Position numbers and translations under genes: made by a program. Shown here in pieces: positions 35,142 through 43,961 of a DNA stretch of 49,594 nt (its first letter is position 1; each line of letters opens with the position of its first letter). Below the pieces are notes generated by a model. The model made no database searches. It saw only the letters and a program-made list of their open reading frames with translations, and had not been told where the DNA came from. The DNA comes from JBKEAJ01 sp047972135. GTDB taxonomy: Bacteria; Bacteroidota; Bacteroidia; Bacteroidales; Prolixibacteraceae. The stretch lies in assembly GCA_047972135.1 (NCBI GenBank), contig JBKEAJ010000101.1, positions 1 to 49,594 of the forward strand, read 5' to 3'.

Positions 35142-37868
35142 TTACAGATGTTTTGCAACTTCAATTTCTTCGTATGGTTCGACGATATCTCCAACTTTAA
35201 TGTCATTGAAGCCATCGATATTCAATCCACACTCAAATCCTTTTGCCACTTCCTTAGCATCATCCTTAAATCGTTTTAGGGAAGCGAGTTTACCGGTGTA
35301 AATTACGATTCCGTCTCTGATAATTCTGACTTTTGAATTTCTGTTGACCTTGCCGTCTCTGACGATACAACCTGCAATAGTGCCGACCTTGCTGATTTTG
35401 AAGGTCTCCAATATCTCGACAGCTCCTATAATCTGCTCTTTAATTTCGGGTGCTAGCATTCCTTCCATTGCCGATTTAATTTCCTCGATAGCGTCGTAGA
35501 TAATAGAATAGAGACGGATATCAATCTCCTCTGTTTCAGCCAGTTTCCTAGCTCCTAAGGATGGGCGCACTTGGAAGCCGACCACTATGGCGTTTGACGC
35601 CGATGCCAGCATAATATCCGACTCCGAGATCTGCCCTACACCTTTGTGTATTACATTGACTTGTATTTCCTCGGTCGACAGTTTAATCAACGAATCTGAC
35701 AATGCTTCGGTCGAGCCATCCACATCACCTTTCACGATGATATTAAGTTCTTGGAAGTTTCCGATAGCAATACGTCTTCCTATCTCGTCGAGAGTGATAT
35801 GTTTCTGAGTTCTAAGACCTTGCTCACGTTGCAGCTGACTGCGTTTTGTTGCTATATTGCGCGCCTCTCTTTCCTCCTCCATCACATTGAAGTTATCGCC
35901 TGCTTGTGGAGCACCGTTAAGTCCTAGTATTATTGCAGGCTCAGCAGGTCCTGCTTCCTGAATCCGCTGATTACGTTCATTAAACATTGCTTTAATGTGT
36001 CCGAAATACTGACCCGCCAAAATCACATCTCCTTGACGGAGAGTTCCTGATTCTACAAGTATTGTAGACACATATCCGCGACCTTTATCTAGCTCCGATT
36101 CGATGATAGCACCGTTAGCCAGAGTATCGGAATTTGCTTTTAAATCAAGAAGTTCTGCCTCTAAGAGTATTTTTTCAAGAAGTTGTTCCACTCCTTGTCC
36201 CGACTTTGCCGAAATATCCTGCGACTGATACTTACCACCCCAGTCTTCAACGAGGAAATTCATACTAGCCAGGTTCTCTTTTATTTTTTCGGGATTTGCT
36301 CCGGGTTTATCAATCTTGTTGATTGCAAAAATAATAGGCACTCCCGCAGCTTGTGCATGGTTTATTGCCTCACGAGTTTGTGGCATAACGCTGTCGTCGG
36401 CAGCAACAATAATAATTGCTATATCTGTTACTTGCGCACCTCTTGCACGCATCGCCGTAAATGCCTCATGACCGGGAGTATCAAGGAAAGTTATCTTACG
36501 TCCGTCAGAAATTTCCACGTGATATGCCCCGATATGCTGGGTGATACCTCCCGCTTCGCCGGCAATAACATTAGCACTTCGGATATAATCGAGCAAGGAG
36601 GTTTTACCGTGGTCTACGTGTCCCATCACTGTTACAATCGGTGGACGAGACTGCAATTTTGACTCGTCAACTTCTTCTTCACCGGCACTGATAGACTCCT
36701 GAATATCGACACTTACAAACTCTACCTCAAAGCCAAATTCATCGGCAACAACAGAAATTGTCTCTGCATCCAAACGCTGATTGATGGACACGAACAATCC
36801 CAAGCTCATGCAAGCAGAAATTACGTCGGTCACTCCAACATCCATCATGCTTGCTATCTCACTTACCGACACAAACTCTGTAACCTTTAGCACCTTCTGC
36901 TCTAATGCGCTACTTTCAGCTTCTGCCATCATGCGCTCGGTGTTAGCCTGCCGCTTTTCTCTCCTATATTTTGCACCCTTGCCCGATTTCGTTCCTTTAG
37001 AAGTCAATCTTGCTAGGGTTTCCTTCATTTGCTTTTCTACGTCCTCCTCAGCTATTTCTTTCTTAATCAGAGGCTTTCTGCGTTTTTTATTATTTGCATT
37101 CTTCTGATTATTCTTATTGTGCTGTTGTTTTTTGTCTTGTTGTTGTTGTTGTTGTTTGGACTTATCAAAGTTCTTCTCAGCAGTTGGGTCTACTCTTTGC
37201 TTGTCTATTCGTTTCCGTTTTTTCTTCTCTCGCTCTTTCGTCTGCGCCGCTCGCTCTGCCGCTTTTTCTTCTTTGGTCTTGCGTTGAGGGCGTGTGCGTT
37301 GGTCGATATTTGCCAAATCAATTTTTCCTACAACCTTCACCTCTTCCACTTTTGGAACGTTTGTTTCCACATGTTCGGGCGCATTATTATCAATTGGTTT
37401 CGGCTTTTCTTCTGGGGGAGTCTTCACAAGAGGTTTTTCTTCCTTCTTCACTTCTTTTTTTACGGGAGAGTGCTTTTCAAGGTTTTCTTGTTTGGGCTTT
37501 TCTTCTATTTCCTTAGGTTTCGGCTTGGGTTTGTCAATATCAATTTTGCCGACAACTTTCAGCTTAGCCTTAGGAGTCTCAGTTTTCAAGAGTTCTTCTT
37601 CCTTCGGCATCTGTACCTCAGGCTTCTCTTCTAAGGACAAAGACTCTTTCTTAGAGCCGACATGTACCTTTTTCGACTCTTCCTTGAGGTCTAGGTCTTT
37701 CTTAAACTCATCTTCAAGAAGCCTGCATGCCTCCTCAGGTATTTTAGCGTTGGGGTTCGACCCTAAATCGTAGCCATTTTTCTTTAAAAACTCTACTATT
37801 GTAGTTCTCCCAACATTCAGAACCCTCGCAATCTTACTTAATCGAATTCCGCTATTTTCTGTCCCCAT
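35142..37868 (-). CDS. infB: Translation initiation factor IF-2
   Basis: 908 residues. A small N-terminal helical domain (about 1-55; KIARVLNVGRTTIVEFLKKNG) is followed by a charged disordered stretch to about residue 310, rich in Lys, Glu, Pro and Gln. The GTPase core then shows G1 GHVDHGKTSL (about 410), FLDTPGHEAF, and NKIDKPGANP. Domains II-IV follow to the C-terminal VEPYEEIEVAK. IF-2 places initiator tRNA on the 30S subunit. Last gene of rimP-nusA-infB; the gap to nusA is 43 nt. Confidence 0.97.
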   Translation of the reverse strand: MGTENSGIRLSKIARVLNVGRTTIVEFLKKNGYDLGSNPNAKIPEEACRLLEDEFKKDLDLKEESKKVHVGSKKESLSLEEKPEVQMPKEEELLKTETPKAKLKVVGKIDIDKPKPKPKEIEEKPKQENLEKHSPVKKEVKKEEKPLVKTPPEEKPKPIDNNAPEHVETNVPKVEEVKVVGKIDLANIDQRTRPQRKTKEEKAAERAAQTKEREKKKRKRIDKQRVDPTAEKNFDKSKQQQQQQDKKQQHNKNNQKNANNKKRRKPLIKKEIAEEDVEKQMKETLARLTSKGTKSGKGAKYRREKRQANTERMMAEAESSALEQKVLKVTEFVSVSEIASMMDVGVTDVISACMSLGLFVSINQRLDAETISVVADEFGFEVEFVSVDIQESISAGEEEVDESKLQSRPPIVTVMGHVDHGKTSLLDYIRSANVIAGEAGGITQHIGAYHVEISDGRKITFLDTPGHEAFTAMRARGAQVTDIAIIIVAADDSVMPQTREAINHAQAAGVPIIFAINKIDKPGANPEKIKENLASMNFLVEDWGGKYQSQDISAKSGQGVEQLLEKILLEAELLDLKANSDTLANGAIIESELDKGRGYVSTILVESGTLRQGDVILAGQYFGHIKAMFNERNQRIQEAGPAEPAIILGLNGAPQAGDNFNVMEEEREARNIATKRSQLQREQGLRTQKHITLDEIGRRIAIGNFQELNIIVKGDVDGSTEALSDSLIKLSTEEIQVNVIHKGVGQISESDIMLASASNAIVVGFQVRPSLGARKLAETEEIDIRLYSIIYDAIEEIKSAMEGMLAPEIKEQIIGAVEILETFKISKVGTIAGCIVRDGKVNRNSKVRIIRDGIVIYTGKLASLKRFKDDAKEVAKGFECGLNIDGFNDIKVGDIVEPYEEIEVAKHL

Positions 37869-37911
37869 ATTCTACTTTTTTCTTTCTTCTGCTTTATAAT
37901 GCCAAGTTATT

Positions 37912-39168
37912 CTACTCAAACTCTGCTTTTAATATATCAACCACTTCTTCGATGGTTTCTTCTTCAAGGTCAGTACGCTTAACCAAATCTTTGATATCTA
38001 TGTTCAACACATCCATTGCCGTATCACATCCAATAGACTTCAATGTATCGATTACCCATTGGTCTATTTCGTCTGTAAACTCTTCAAGTCTGACATCTTC
38101 TGTTGCATTTTCGTCTACTTCTCTGTAAACATCTATCTCACAGCCCACCAGCTGACTTGCGAGTCGTATGTTCAATCCGCCTTTCCCGATAGCCAAGGAC
38201 ACCTCCTCAGGCTTCAAGAACACTTCGCACCTTGTGATTTCGTCCTCGTCTTCTACAAATTTAATATTGTTGATTTTTGCAGGACTCAATGCACGCTTTA
38301 CAAACAATTCTTGATTGGCAGTATAATTTATAACATCGATATTTTCATTTTTCAACTCTCTGACTATTCCGTGTATTCTTGCACCTTTCATGCCGACACA
38401 AGCACCAACGGGGTCAACTCTCTCATCGTAGGATTCGACAGCCACTTTCGCTCTTTCGCCTGGGGCTCTAACCACCTTTTTTATTATTATCAAGCCGTCG
38501 AAAATCTCAGGGACTTCAAGTTCAAAGAGCCTTTCTAGGAAAACGGGTGAAGTGCGTGAAAGAATTACAACTGGGTTGTTATTTCTCATTTCCACTTTGT
38601 AAACAACTGCCCTCAAGGAATCGCCTTTTCTAAAAAAATCTGAGGGTATTTGCTCATTCTTAGGCAGTATCAACTCATTGCCGTCGTCGTCTATCAGCAA
38701 AATCTCACGTTTCCACACCTGATATACTTCTGCCGTAATAATTTCCCCTATCCTATCCTTGTACTTAGAATACAGGTTATCTTTTTCAAACTCGATAATT
38801 TTCCCCACGAGATTCTGACGTAAGTTCAACACTGCCCTGCGCCCGAAGTCTGCAATCTTCACCTCATCGCTGACTTCCTCACCTATCTCGTAGTCGTCGT
38901 CAATTTTCTTAGCATCGCTAAGTGCTATTTCACTTGCCGGGTCTTCCAGCTCGTCGTCGGCAACAACAGTTCGGTTTCGCCATATTTCAAAGTCGCCTTT
39001 ATCGGCATTTATTATTATATCGAAATCTGTATCTTCCCCGTATTTTTTTTTGAGCATTCCTCTGAAAACATCCTCAAGGACACTCATCATGGTAGCCCTG
39101 TCAATATTCTTAAGCTCCTTAAACTCAGAAAATGATTCCAACAAATTAATCTCGTCCATCGCCATCAT
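37912..39168 (-). CDS. nusA: Transcription elongation/termination factor NusA
   Basis: 418 residues from the ATG at 39168; ATGs at 39165 and 39159 also fit, and none can be chosen with certainty. The NTD (LLESFSEFKELKNID, KGDFEIWRNRTVV), an S1 domain, KH1 (VDPVGACVGMKGARI) and KH2 (EVSLAIGKGGLNIRLASQLVGCEIDVY) are visible, then a short acidic C-terminal part. NusA binds RNA polymerase and nascent RNA and affects pausing and termination. Middle gene of the rimP-nusA-infB operon, 8 nt after rimP. Confidence 0.96.
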   Translation of the reverse strand: MMAMDEINLLESFSEFKELKNIDRATMMSVLEDVFRGMLKKKYGEDTDFDIIINADKGDFEIWRNRTVVADDELEDPASEIALSDAKKIDDDYEIGEEVSDEVKIADFGRRAVLNLRQNLVGKIIEFEKDNLYSKYKDRIGEIITAEVYQVWKREILLIDDDGNELILPKNEQIPSDFFRKGDSLRAVVYKVEMRNNNPVVILSRTSPVFLERLFELEVPEIFDGLIIIKKVVRAPGERAKVAVESYDERVDPVGACVGMKGARIHGIVRELKNENIDVINYTANQELFVKRALSPAKINNIKFVEDEDEITRCEVFLKPEEVSLAIGKGGLNIRLASQLVGCEIDVYREVDENATEDVRLEEFTDEIDQWVIDTLKSIGCDTAMDVLNIDIKDLVKRTDLEEETIEEVVDILKAEFE

Positions 39169-39176
39169 TTTTGTAA

Positions 39177-39617
39177 CTAAAAGCAAAGTTTTGTTGACTT
39201 TACGTCTTCTAGTTTTATAATTATTATTTCTGTTTCTTTATTCTGTTTTTTCTTGAATGCTGCTGTTTTTTCTATGATAATCTCACCATTATCAATACTT
39301 TTAAGCACTCCCTCTGTCGTTTCGTTATCAAGATTTATCACCTTAACTTTCCTGCCGATGTTTTTCTTATACTGTTCTTCAACTTTGAAAGGCTTATCGA
39401 GACCCGCCGACGACACTTGCAGGCTGTAATCTTGCTCATCTCTGTCGAAAGTTTTTGTAATATGCCTACTCAATGCCTGACAATCAGCCACGTTCACTCC
39501 GTCGAAAGAGTCAATATAAACTGATATATTGTCTCCTGCTTTAATAGCAAGATCCACAAGGAAATAACCTTCTGGGAGCCACTCTCTAACAGTATTTTCT
39601 AAGTCTGACTTTATCAT
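39177..39617 (-). CDS. rimP: Ribosome maturation factor RimP
   Basis: 146 residues when started at MIKSDLENTVREWL; the longer frame to 39671 would need to run through the promoter leader. The N-terminal half holds ISVYIDSFDGVNVADCQALSRHI and the typical SSAGLDKPFK; the C-terminal half is a small Sm-like barrel (KVINLDNETTEGVLKSIDNGEIIIEKT). RimP helps assemble the 30S head. First gene of the operon with a good promoter 45 nt upstream. Confidence 0.92.
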   Translation of the reverse strand: MIKSDLENTVREWLPEGYFLVDLAIKAGDNISVYIDSFDGVNVADCQALSRHITKTFDRDEQDYSLQVSSAGLDKPFKVEEQYKKNIGRKVKVINLDNETTEGVLKSIDNGEIIIEKTAAFKKKQNKETEIIIIKLEDVKSTKLCF

Positions 39618-39668
39618 TTCTAATAACGAAAAAGGGGGAACAACCGCCCCCCACCTACTTCCTGAGCG

Positions 39669-39700
39669 CAAAGATAATACATTTCAATACAATACGCAAA
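39669..39700 (-). promoter_or_regulatory. Promoter of the rimP-nusA-infB operon
   Basis: Minus strand: TTTG (39697-39700), 20 nt spacer, TATCTTTG (39669-39676). It gives a leader of about 45 nt before the rimP ATG at 39617 and supports that start. Confidence 0.8.
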
Positions 39701-40066
39701 TATTTTTGACAGTAGAGATAGAAGATTTTCAGGCATCAACGACACTCCTTCAGAGACGCACGACATATTCTACCTATCCCCTACGGGGAATGTTTATATT
39801 TTTTCGCCTACATCTTTTCTATTAAGCTCTAAGTCTTACGGACTAAACCTTAAATCTGCATTTTCTGTATTAAAAGGCTGAAAGCCTTGCATCTGATAGC
39901 GTAGGGCTTCGCCCTACGAAAAGATAATTCTTTGTATATCAAGCACTAAAAGCGCGAAAGCCATTACTCGGATGCTCATTTTTTTTTTAGATATTTGGGG
40001 TTTCGGATCTTCGGACTGACAGCCGGGCAGAAAATGTTCTGCCCTTACATTATGTCCATCATCTGT

Positions 40067-40143
40067 CGTCATTGCGAGCGTTAGCGTGGCAATCTGTTCT
40101 TTGTTGGTAGAGATTGCTTCGTCGCAAGCTCCTCGCAATGACG
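40067..40143. repeat. 77-bp palindromic intergenic element
   Basis: Perfect 12-bp ends (CGTCATTGCGAG and CTCGCAATGACG) enclose further pairing (GGCAATCT with AGATTGC). A sequence of this kind (GTCATTGCGAG...GCAATGACG) recurs in intergenic DNA of several bacterial groups. Partial copies lie at 27680-27702 and 29207-29221 in this window. Confidence 0.8.
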
Positions 40144-40178
40144 TTCGTTTATCCAGCGGCATCGTTTACCATTAAATT

Positions 40179-40213
40179 GCTTATAGCCTATAGCCTAAAG
40201 CCTACGGCATACA
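40179..40213 (-). repeat. Heptamer repeat with three GGCTATA-type units
   Basis: On the minus strand: ATGCCGTA, then GGCTTTA, GGCTATA, GGCTATA, then AGC. Same flanks as the one-unit copy at 27701-27735 and the two-unit copy at 29150-29190. Confidence 0.8.
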
Positions 40214-40453
40214 GCATTTTAAACCTTAAACGATTAAACCTGCATCTATATCAGGGCTAACACCCCTATTATTTTTTTATCTATCTCTTTGCTACGAAGA
40301 TATCGGGACTATGTCCCTAAAAACATTTCGTATTCCATCGTAACATCACAGCATTGTAGTATCGTAGTATCAATTAACAGCCACCACCTCCCCCTCTGGG
40401 TACTCCTCCTTCACAGGAGGAGAGTTTTTAAATCTCCTCCTTTTCCAGTATCT

Positions 40454-40837
40454 TCATTGTGCTATTATCTTGGCAAGACTATATCCTCCCCAAACAGCAA
40501 AAAGTCCCACGACCACACTAGCAGATATGTATAAAACGAGAGTCCAATAATTCCCTGCCTCAAATAGCTTAATGCTTTCCAAAGAGAAAGTCGAGAATGT
40601 TGTATATCCTCCACAGAAACCGATAATCAACAAAAAACGGAGTTCATTATTAAGAATACCGTAACAAGCCGACAAGCTGACTAAAATACCAATAATGAAG
40701 CTGCCGATAATATTAACGGCAAAAGTACCCAAAGGAAATGCGTAAGAAAAAGATTTCATAAACCACAAAGAAGTCAGGTAGCGCAGGACACTTCCTACTC
40801 CTCCCCCCAAAGCCACTAAGCTTAATTGTTTTATCAT
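40454..40837 (-). CDS. crcB: Fluoride exporter CrcB/Fluc
   Basis: 127 residues with four membrane segments. GGGVGSVLRYLTS at the N-terminus, GTFAVNIIGSFIIG (the pore Asn), and GFCGGYTTFSTFSLES (Na+ site and Phe box) are the hallmarks of Fluc channels, which work as dual-topology dimers and let fluoride out of the cell. No second crcB copy lies nearby, so a homodimer is expected. No fluoride riboswitch was recognised in the 32 nt before it; the gene follows the YiiX-like gene closely and probably shares its transcript. Confidence 0.92.
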   Translation of the reverse strand: MIKQLSLVALGGGVGSVLRYLTSLWFMKSFSYAFPLGTFAVNIIGSFIIGILVSLSACYGILNNELRFLLIIGFCGGYTTFSTFSLESIKLFEAGNYWTLVLYISASVVVGLFAVWGGYSLAKIIAQ

Positions 40838-40869
40838 TTTATTCCTGTTAATTATTTGATTTACAATGA

Positions 40870-41529
40870 TTAGCTCTGCGAATTAACTTTTGACAGATTA
40901 AGCCTTCCCAAGCACTCCAACTTGTCTGATGCCGCCATACCGTTTGGATTACAGCCAAGTTTTTCTTCGGGTATCTCTATCCCCAAGTTTTGATAATGCT
41001 GCACCCAGCCCTGCAAAAACTCTCCCGTCTTGGGGTCTTTAAAGGTCATTGGATTTAACTCAAACACGGAGTCTTTTTCAAATGCTTTATAAATAAACTC
41101 CGAGCAATAGTGGGAAGAATCCGACAGCACATAGCTGAAATTGTAGGGTTTGCCAAGCATGCCTTCTGCTTTGATAACAGCATCAGGAATAGTATTCTGC
41201 CATTTTTTTTTCAGACGATACAACACCGTTTGTACAGTCTTTCCTTTAGGATTTAAAAAATCATTTAGTGAGACCTCGCAAGTTCCACCCTCAATGCTTG
41301 CATGCAGAACAACAACACTGCCATCATCCTTCACTTTTGCTATTCCCACATGCGAGTAGTGTGTCGCCGAGTCGGTTTGTGTTACTTTGTCTATTGCCTG
41401 CGACAGCGATGACGAGCCTGCCGCCTGAAACAGTAAATCCCCCGTTTTCAGCTTTTGCGTTTCAGACTGAGCATTGCATGACAAACAAATTAGACTCCAG
41501 ACCATAATTATAAGTTGAGTAGGTTTCAT
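40870..41529 (-). CDS. YiiX/YebB-like permuted NlpC/P60 cysteine hydrolase, lipoprotein
   Basis: 219 residues from MKPTQLIIMVW; an upstream start at 41598 would place the signal peptide inside. A lipoprotein signal ends LICLSC. TGDLLFQAA, THYSHVGIAKV (catalytic His) and HYCSEFIYKAFEKD (catalytic Cys) follow, giving the His-then-Cys order of permuted papain-like NlpC/P60 enzymes. These may cut peptide or amide bonds in the envelope, possibly lipid or peptidoglycan stems; the substrate is not known. crcB follows 32 nt downstream. Confidence 0.85.
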   Translation of the reverse strand: MKPTQLIIMVWSLICLSCNAQSETQKLKTGDLLFQAAGSSSLSQAIDKVTQTDSATHYSHVGIAKVKDDGSVVVLHASIEGGTCEVSLNDFLNPKGKTVQTVLYRLKKKWQNTIPDAVIKAEGMLGKPYNFSYVLSDSSHYCSEFIYKAFEKDSVFELNPMTFKDPKTGEFLQGWVQHYQNLGIEIPEEKLGCNPNGMAASDKLECLGRLNLSKVNSQS

Positions 41530-41717
41530 GCGTTTGCAATTCATAATCATCAGATTTTCAAATAATTGCAAGGACTGCTTCCTCGCGAGTTCCTCCATAC
41601 AACGATTTTTTTTCTATGACAGCAGTTTCTTGAAGGAAGGAAAAGAGTGAGGCTTTTGACTTGAGCATTAAATGATACAAGATTAAAAAGTAAATCTAAG
41701 TTGAATGAACAAGGATA

Positions 41718-42860
41718 TTACAAAGGCTTTGAGATCTTCTCGGCAGTATTGATAAATGTTTCAACCATGCGCTCCCATGAAAATCTTTTTTTCTCTTCCA
41801 CAACATTTTTCTCGAAGGCTTCTTTTTTACTACCATCATAGAAATCTACGATGGCATCAGCAATTTCTTCGGGATTGGGTTCAGTGACATATCCCACAAC
41901 TTTATCGGGAATTATTTCAGCCAAACCTCCGACATTCGTTACCAACATGGGCTTTTCGAAGTGATAACCAACCTGTGTTACACCACTTTGTGTTGCGCTT
42001 TTGTAGGGTTGGACAACCATATCGCATGCTCCAAAATAGAGGGTAACATCTTTTTCGGGAATAAACTCGTTGTGTAGTATAATGTCATCGCCAACATCTA
42101 ATTTTTCTATCAACTCCATGTATGGTTCGGGTTTTGCATAATATTCTCCTGCAACGATGAGCTTTACTGGCAGTTTCCTGACTCTTTCGTCTGCCATTGC
42201 TTTAATTATTAAGTCAAACCCTTTATATTCTCTGATAATTCCAAAGAACAGTAGGTAGTTTGTATCTTGTTGAAGTTCTAATGACTTTTTTGCATTGGGC
42301 ATAGATGTTTTTTCGCCATAGTTATCGAAGAGTGGGTGAGGGCACAGTGCTTGTGGGAGCTTTGCTTTAAATGTTTTAGCGTCGTCAAGAACAGATTGAG
42401 ACATAGCTACGATTCCATCGATACTATTCATGAAGTATTGGGTGAGAGTTTTGTCGCCAATCCGTTTTTCGTGAGGAACGATATTGTCAGCCAGGCAAAT
42501 AACTTTTGTGTGTTTGTTTGAACGAGCCACTCTGCATACTCTTCCTAGCGAAGGAGCCATAAAAGGAAGCCAGTAGCGGACAATCAGAATATCGGGTCTT
42601 TCTTTTTTTATACATCTGCCGGCACGCTCCCAACTGAGAGGATTGATAGAATTAATAGACCTTTTGATGGTGATATCTTCTGGTTCTGAACCATCAACAT
42701 ATTGCGACTTCCCTGGAAATAAGATGTCGGGATATTGTAGAGTAAATGTATATATAGTTACTTCATGTCCATCTACTTGCAATTCTTTTGCCAGCCTCTC
42801 ATTATAAGATGCAATTCCCCCTCTGTACGGATATGCTGGTCCAACAATAGCTATCTTCAT
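41718..42860 (-). CDS. Glycosyltransferase, GT4-type (GT-B fold)
   Basis: 380 residues. The N-terminal domain has the acceptor-side GPAYPYRGGIASYNERLA loop; the C-terminal donor domain has LLFFGIIREYKGFDLIIKA, VAGEYY, and EKPMLVTNVGGLAEIIPD with the family Glu/Gly-Gly. It transfers an activated sugar onto an unknown acceptor. Not in a glycan cluster: its neighbours are a lipoprotein and a hydrolase. A -7 box (TACCTTTG on the minus strand, 42886-42893) lies 26 nt upstream. Confidence 0.88.
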   Translation of the reverse strand: MKIAIVGPAYPYRGGIASYNERLAKELQVDGHEVTIYTFTLQYPDILFPGKSQYVDGSEPEDITIKRSINSINPLSWERAGRCIKKERPDILIVRYWLPFMAPSLGRVCRVARSNKHTKVICLADNIVPHEKRIGDKTLTQYFMNSIDGIVAMSQSVLDDAKTFKAKLPQALCPHPLFDNYGEKTSMPNAKKSLELQQDTNYLLFFGIIREYKGFDLIIKAMADERVRKLPVKLIVAGEYYAKPEPYMELIEKLDVGDDIILHNEFIPEKDVTLYFGACDMVVQPYKSATQSGVTQVGYHFEKPMLVTNVGGLAEIIPDKVVGYVTEPNPEEIADAIVDFYDGSKKEAFEKNVVEEKKRFSWERMVETFINTAEKISKPL

Positions 42861-42885
42861 GTTTCACGATCTTCAGTTCATTTTA

Positions 42886-42893
42886 CAAAGGTA
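42886..42893 (-). promoter_or_regulatory. -7 box of the glycosyltransferase gene
   Basis: Minus-strand TACCTTTG (TAnnTTTG). No clear -33 element. Confidence 0.45.
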
Positions 42894-42904
42894 GCATATT
42901 TTAG

Positions 42905-43684
42905 TTAATAATGTTGCATGGTAAGTCGTCCGTAGATAATATCTACATCCTCACCCTTATGGAAATCGCTTTCTGCTTCGTACTCCTCAGCCTTTATCAA
43001 CACGGTGCTATCCGATTCCCATACTGCTTCCATCGGCAAAAGAGTATGGTCAGACCATCCTCCCCACAAAGGTTTAAGCTCTCTGTCGCTTAAGGCATAA
43101 AATTTTATTGTTCCCAACGCGACGTTATCGGCATCCGTACGACAGGTCACTATAAGTTGATTATTATCAGACACGTGAGGAAAGTCGAAGAAACACAAGA
43201 CTTCTCCATTAGATATTAAAATCAAGTCGAAACCGAAGCCTCCTGAATGCATAAAACTCACCACATGAGCATCCAAAGACTTATAATGTCCCTCATGCTC
43301 ATAATCCTCAAATTCATGTCCGTGTTCATCATGAGGTTTCACCTTATACGATATATGTCCGACATCGGTAGGTATCGACAGAACGTCGTCTTCTATCTCA
43401 ATAATGGCACTTGTATCCAAGGCGTTAGTACTGCGTGATTTGGCATGCAAATATACTATTGAATCAACATTTTCCCAATAATCTTCGAGAAAGAATGCTG
43501 AGTCCGTATAGTAGTCGTATGGCACACTTCCTAAACAAACTATTTTCTTATCCATCGACAACAATTCTTCGACAGCTTTACTACCCTTCTTGTTAGCTTC
43601 CTGCCTCGCAATCATTCTCTCTTCCGAACATCCACTCACAGTCAGTAGAATGGATATACATAGTATAGCACACACACACTTCAT
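42905..43684 (-). CDS. Lipoprotein of unknown function
   Basis: 259 residues, not recognised. A lipoprotein signal ends in LLTVSGC. The rest is acidic and looks beta-rich, with a His/Glu/Asp cluster in the middle (KPHDEHGHEFEDYEHEGHYK, about residues 117-136) that might bind metal, and a string of strands up to the C-terminal DVDIIYGRLTMQHY. No catalytic motif is evident. It stands alone between the sulfatase and glycosyltransferase genes on the same strand. Confidence 0.65.
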   Translation of the reverse strand: MKCVCAILCISILLTVSGCSEERMIARQEANKKGSKAVEELLSMDKKIVCLGSVPYDYYTDSAFFLEDYWENVDSIVYLHAKSRSTNALDTSAIIEIEDDVLSIPTDVGHISYKVKPHDEHGHEFEDYEHEGHYKSLDAHVVSFMHSGGFGFDLILISNGEVLCFFDFPHVSDNNQLIVTCRTDADNVALGTIKFYALSDRELKPLWGGWSDHTLLPMEAVWESDSTVLIKAEEYEAESDFHKGEDVDIIYGRLTMQHY

Positions 43685-43961
43685 AACTGTTGCGTTTTAA
43701 AATTTAAGCAGGCAAGAAGTTCGATATTCCTCATCTTTCTTCTCTATCCCCAAAAAGAACCTCTCGCCTGCCAAATATATATCATTATATCGCAAATATG
43801 ATACATTTTGTTCATCAATATAATCTAAGACGGCGACACAAAAATCTAATACAACAAATTGAAAATCAACCACAAAGAGTCAAATTTGACAAACAAAAGT
43901 AAGATTTAACACAGTGCCGTTAAAGTGTGATAAGTAAGACCCTATATATAACATTTTTTTC
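43685..43961. other. Intergenic region without recognised gene
   Basis: AT-rich. A weak inverted pair GCAGGC...GCCTGC (43708 and 43772 regions) is present. No terminator or complete promoter is convincing. Confidence 0.4.

Larger units (their letters stand above)
39701..40453. repeat. Non-coding repeat island (series of small hairpins plus palindromic element)
   Basis: No gene is supported; an 82-codon frame at 39914-40162 runs through repeats. Hairpins include AAGGCT-GAA-AGCCTT (39874-39888), CGTAGGGC-TTC-GCCCTACG (39900-39918), GGGCAGAA-AATG-TTCTGCCC (40025-40044) and CTCCTCC/GGAGGAG (40403-40422). A palindromic element spans 40067-40143, heptamer units 40179-40213 and a GTTTAAG-type motif about 40216-40237. 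Several modules match, in inverted orientation, those at 21142-21602 and 29150-29221. Confidence 0.8.

Noticed and set aside
37029..37773. Long plus-strand frames opposite infB (Phe/Leu rich)
   Set aside because: Antisense of the charged IF-2 region; no signal of its own.
39914..40162. 82-codon minus-strand frame in the repeat island
   Set aside because: It is made of palindromic repeats; no protein-like features.
40838..40869. Possible fluoride riboswitch before crcB
   Set aside because: The gap is only 32 nt and shows no pseudoknot-type pattern.
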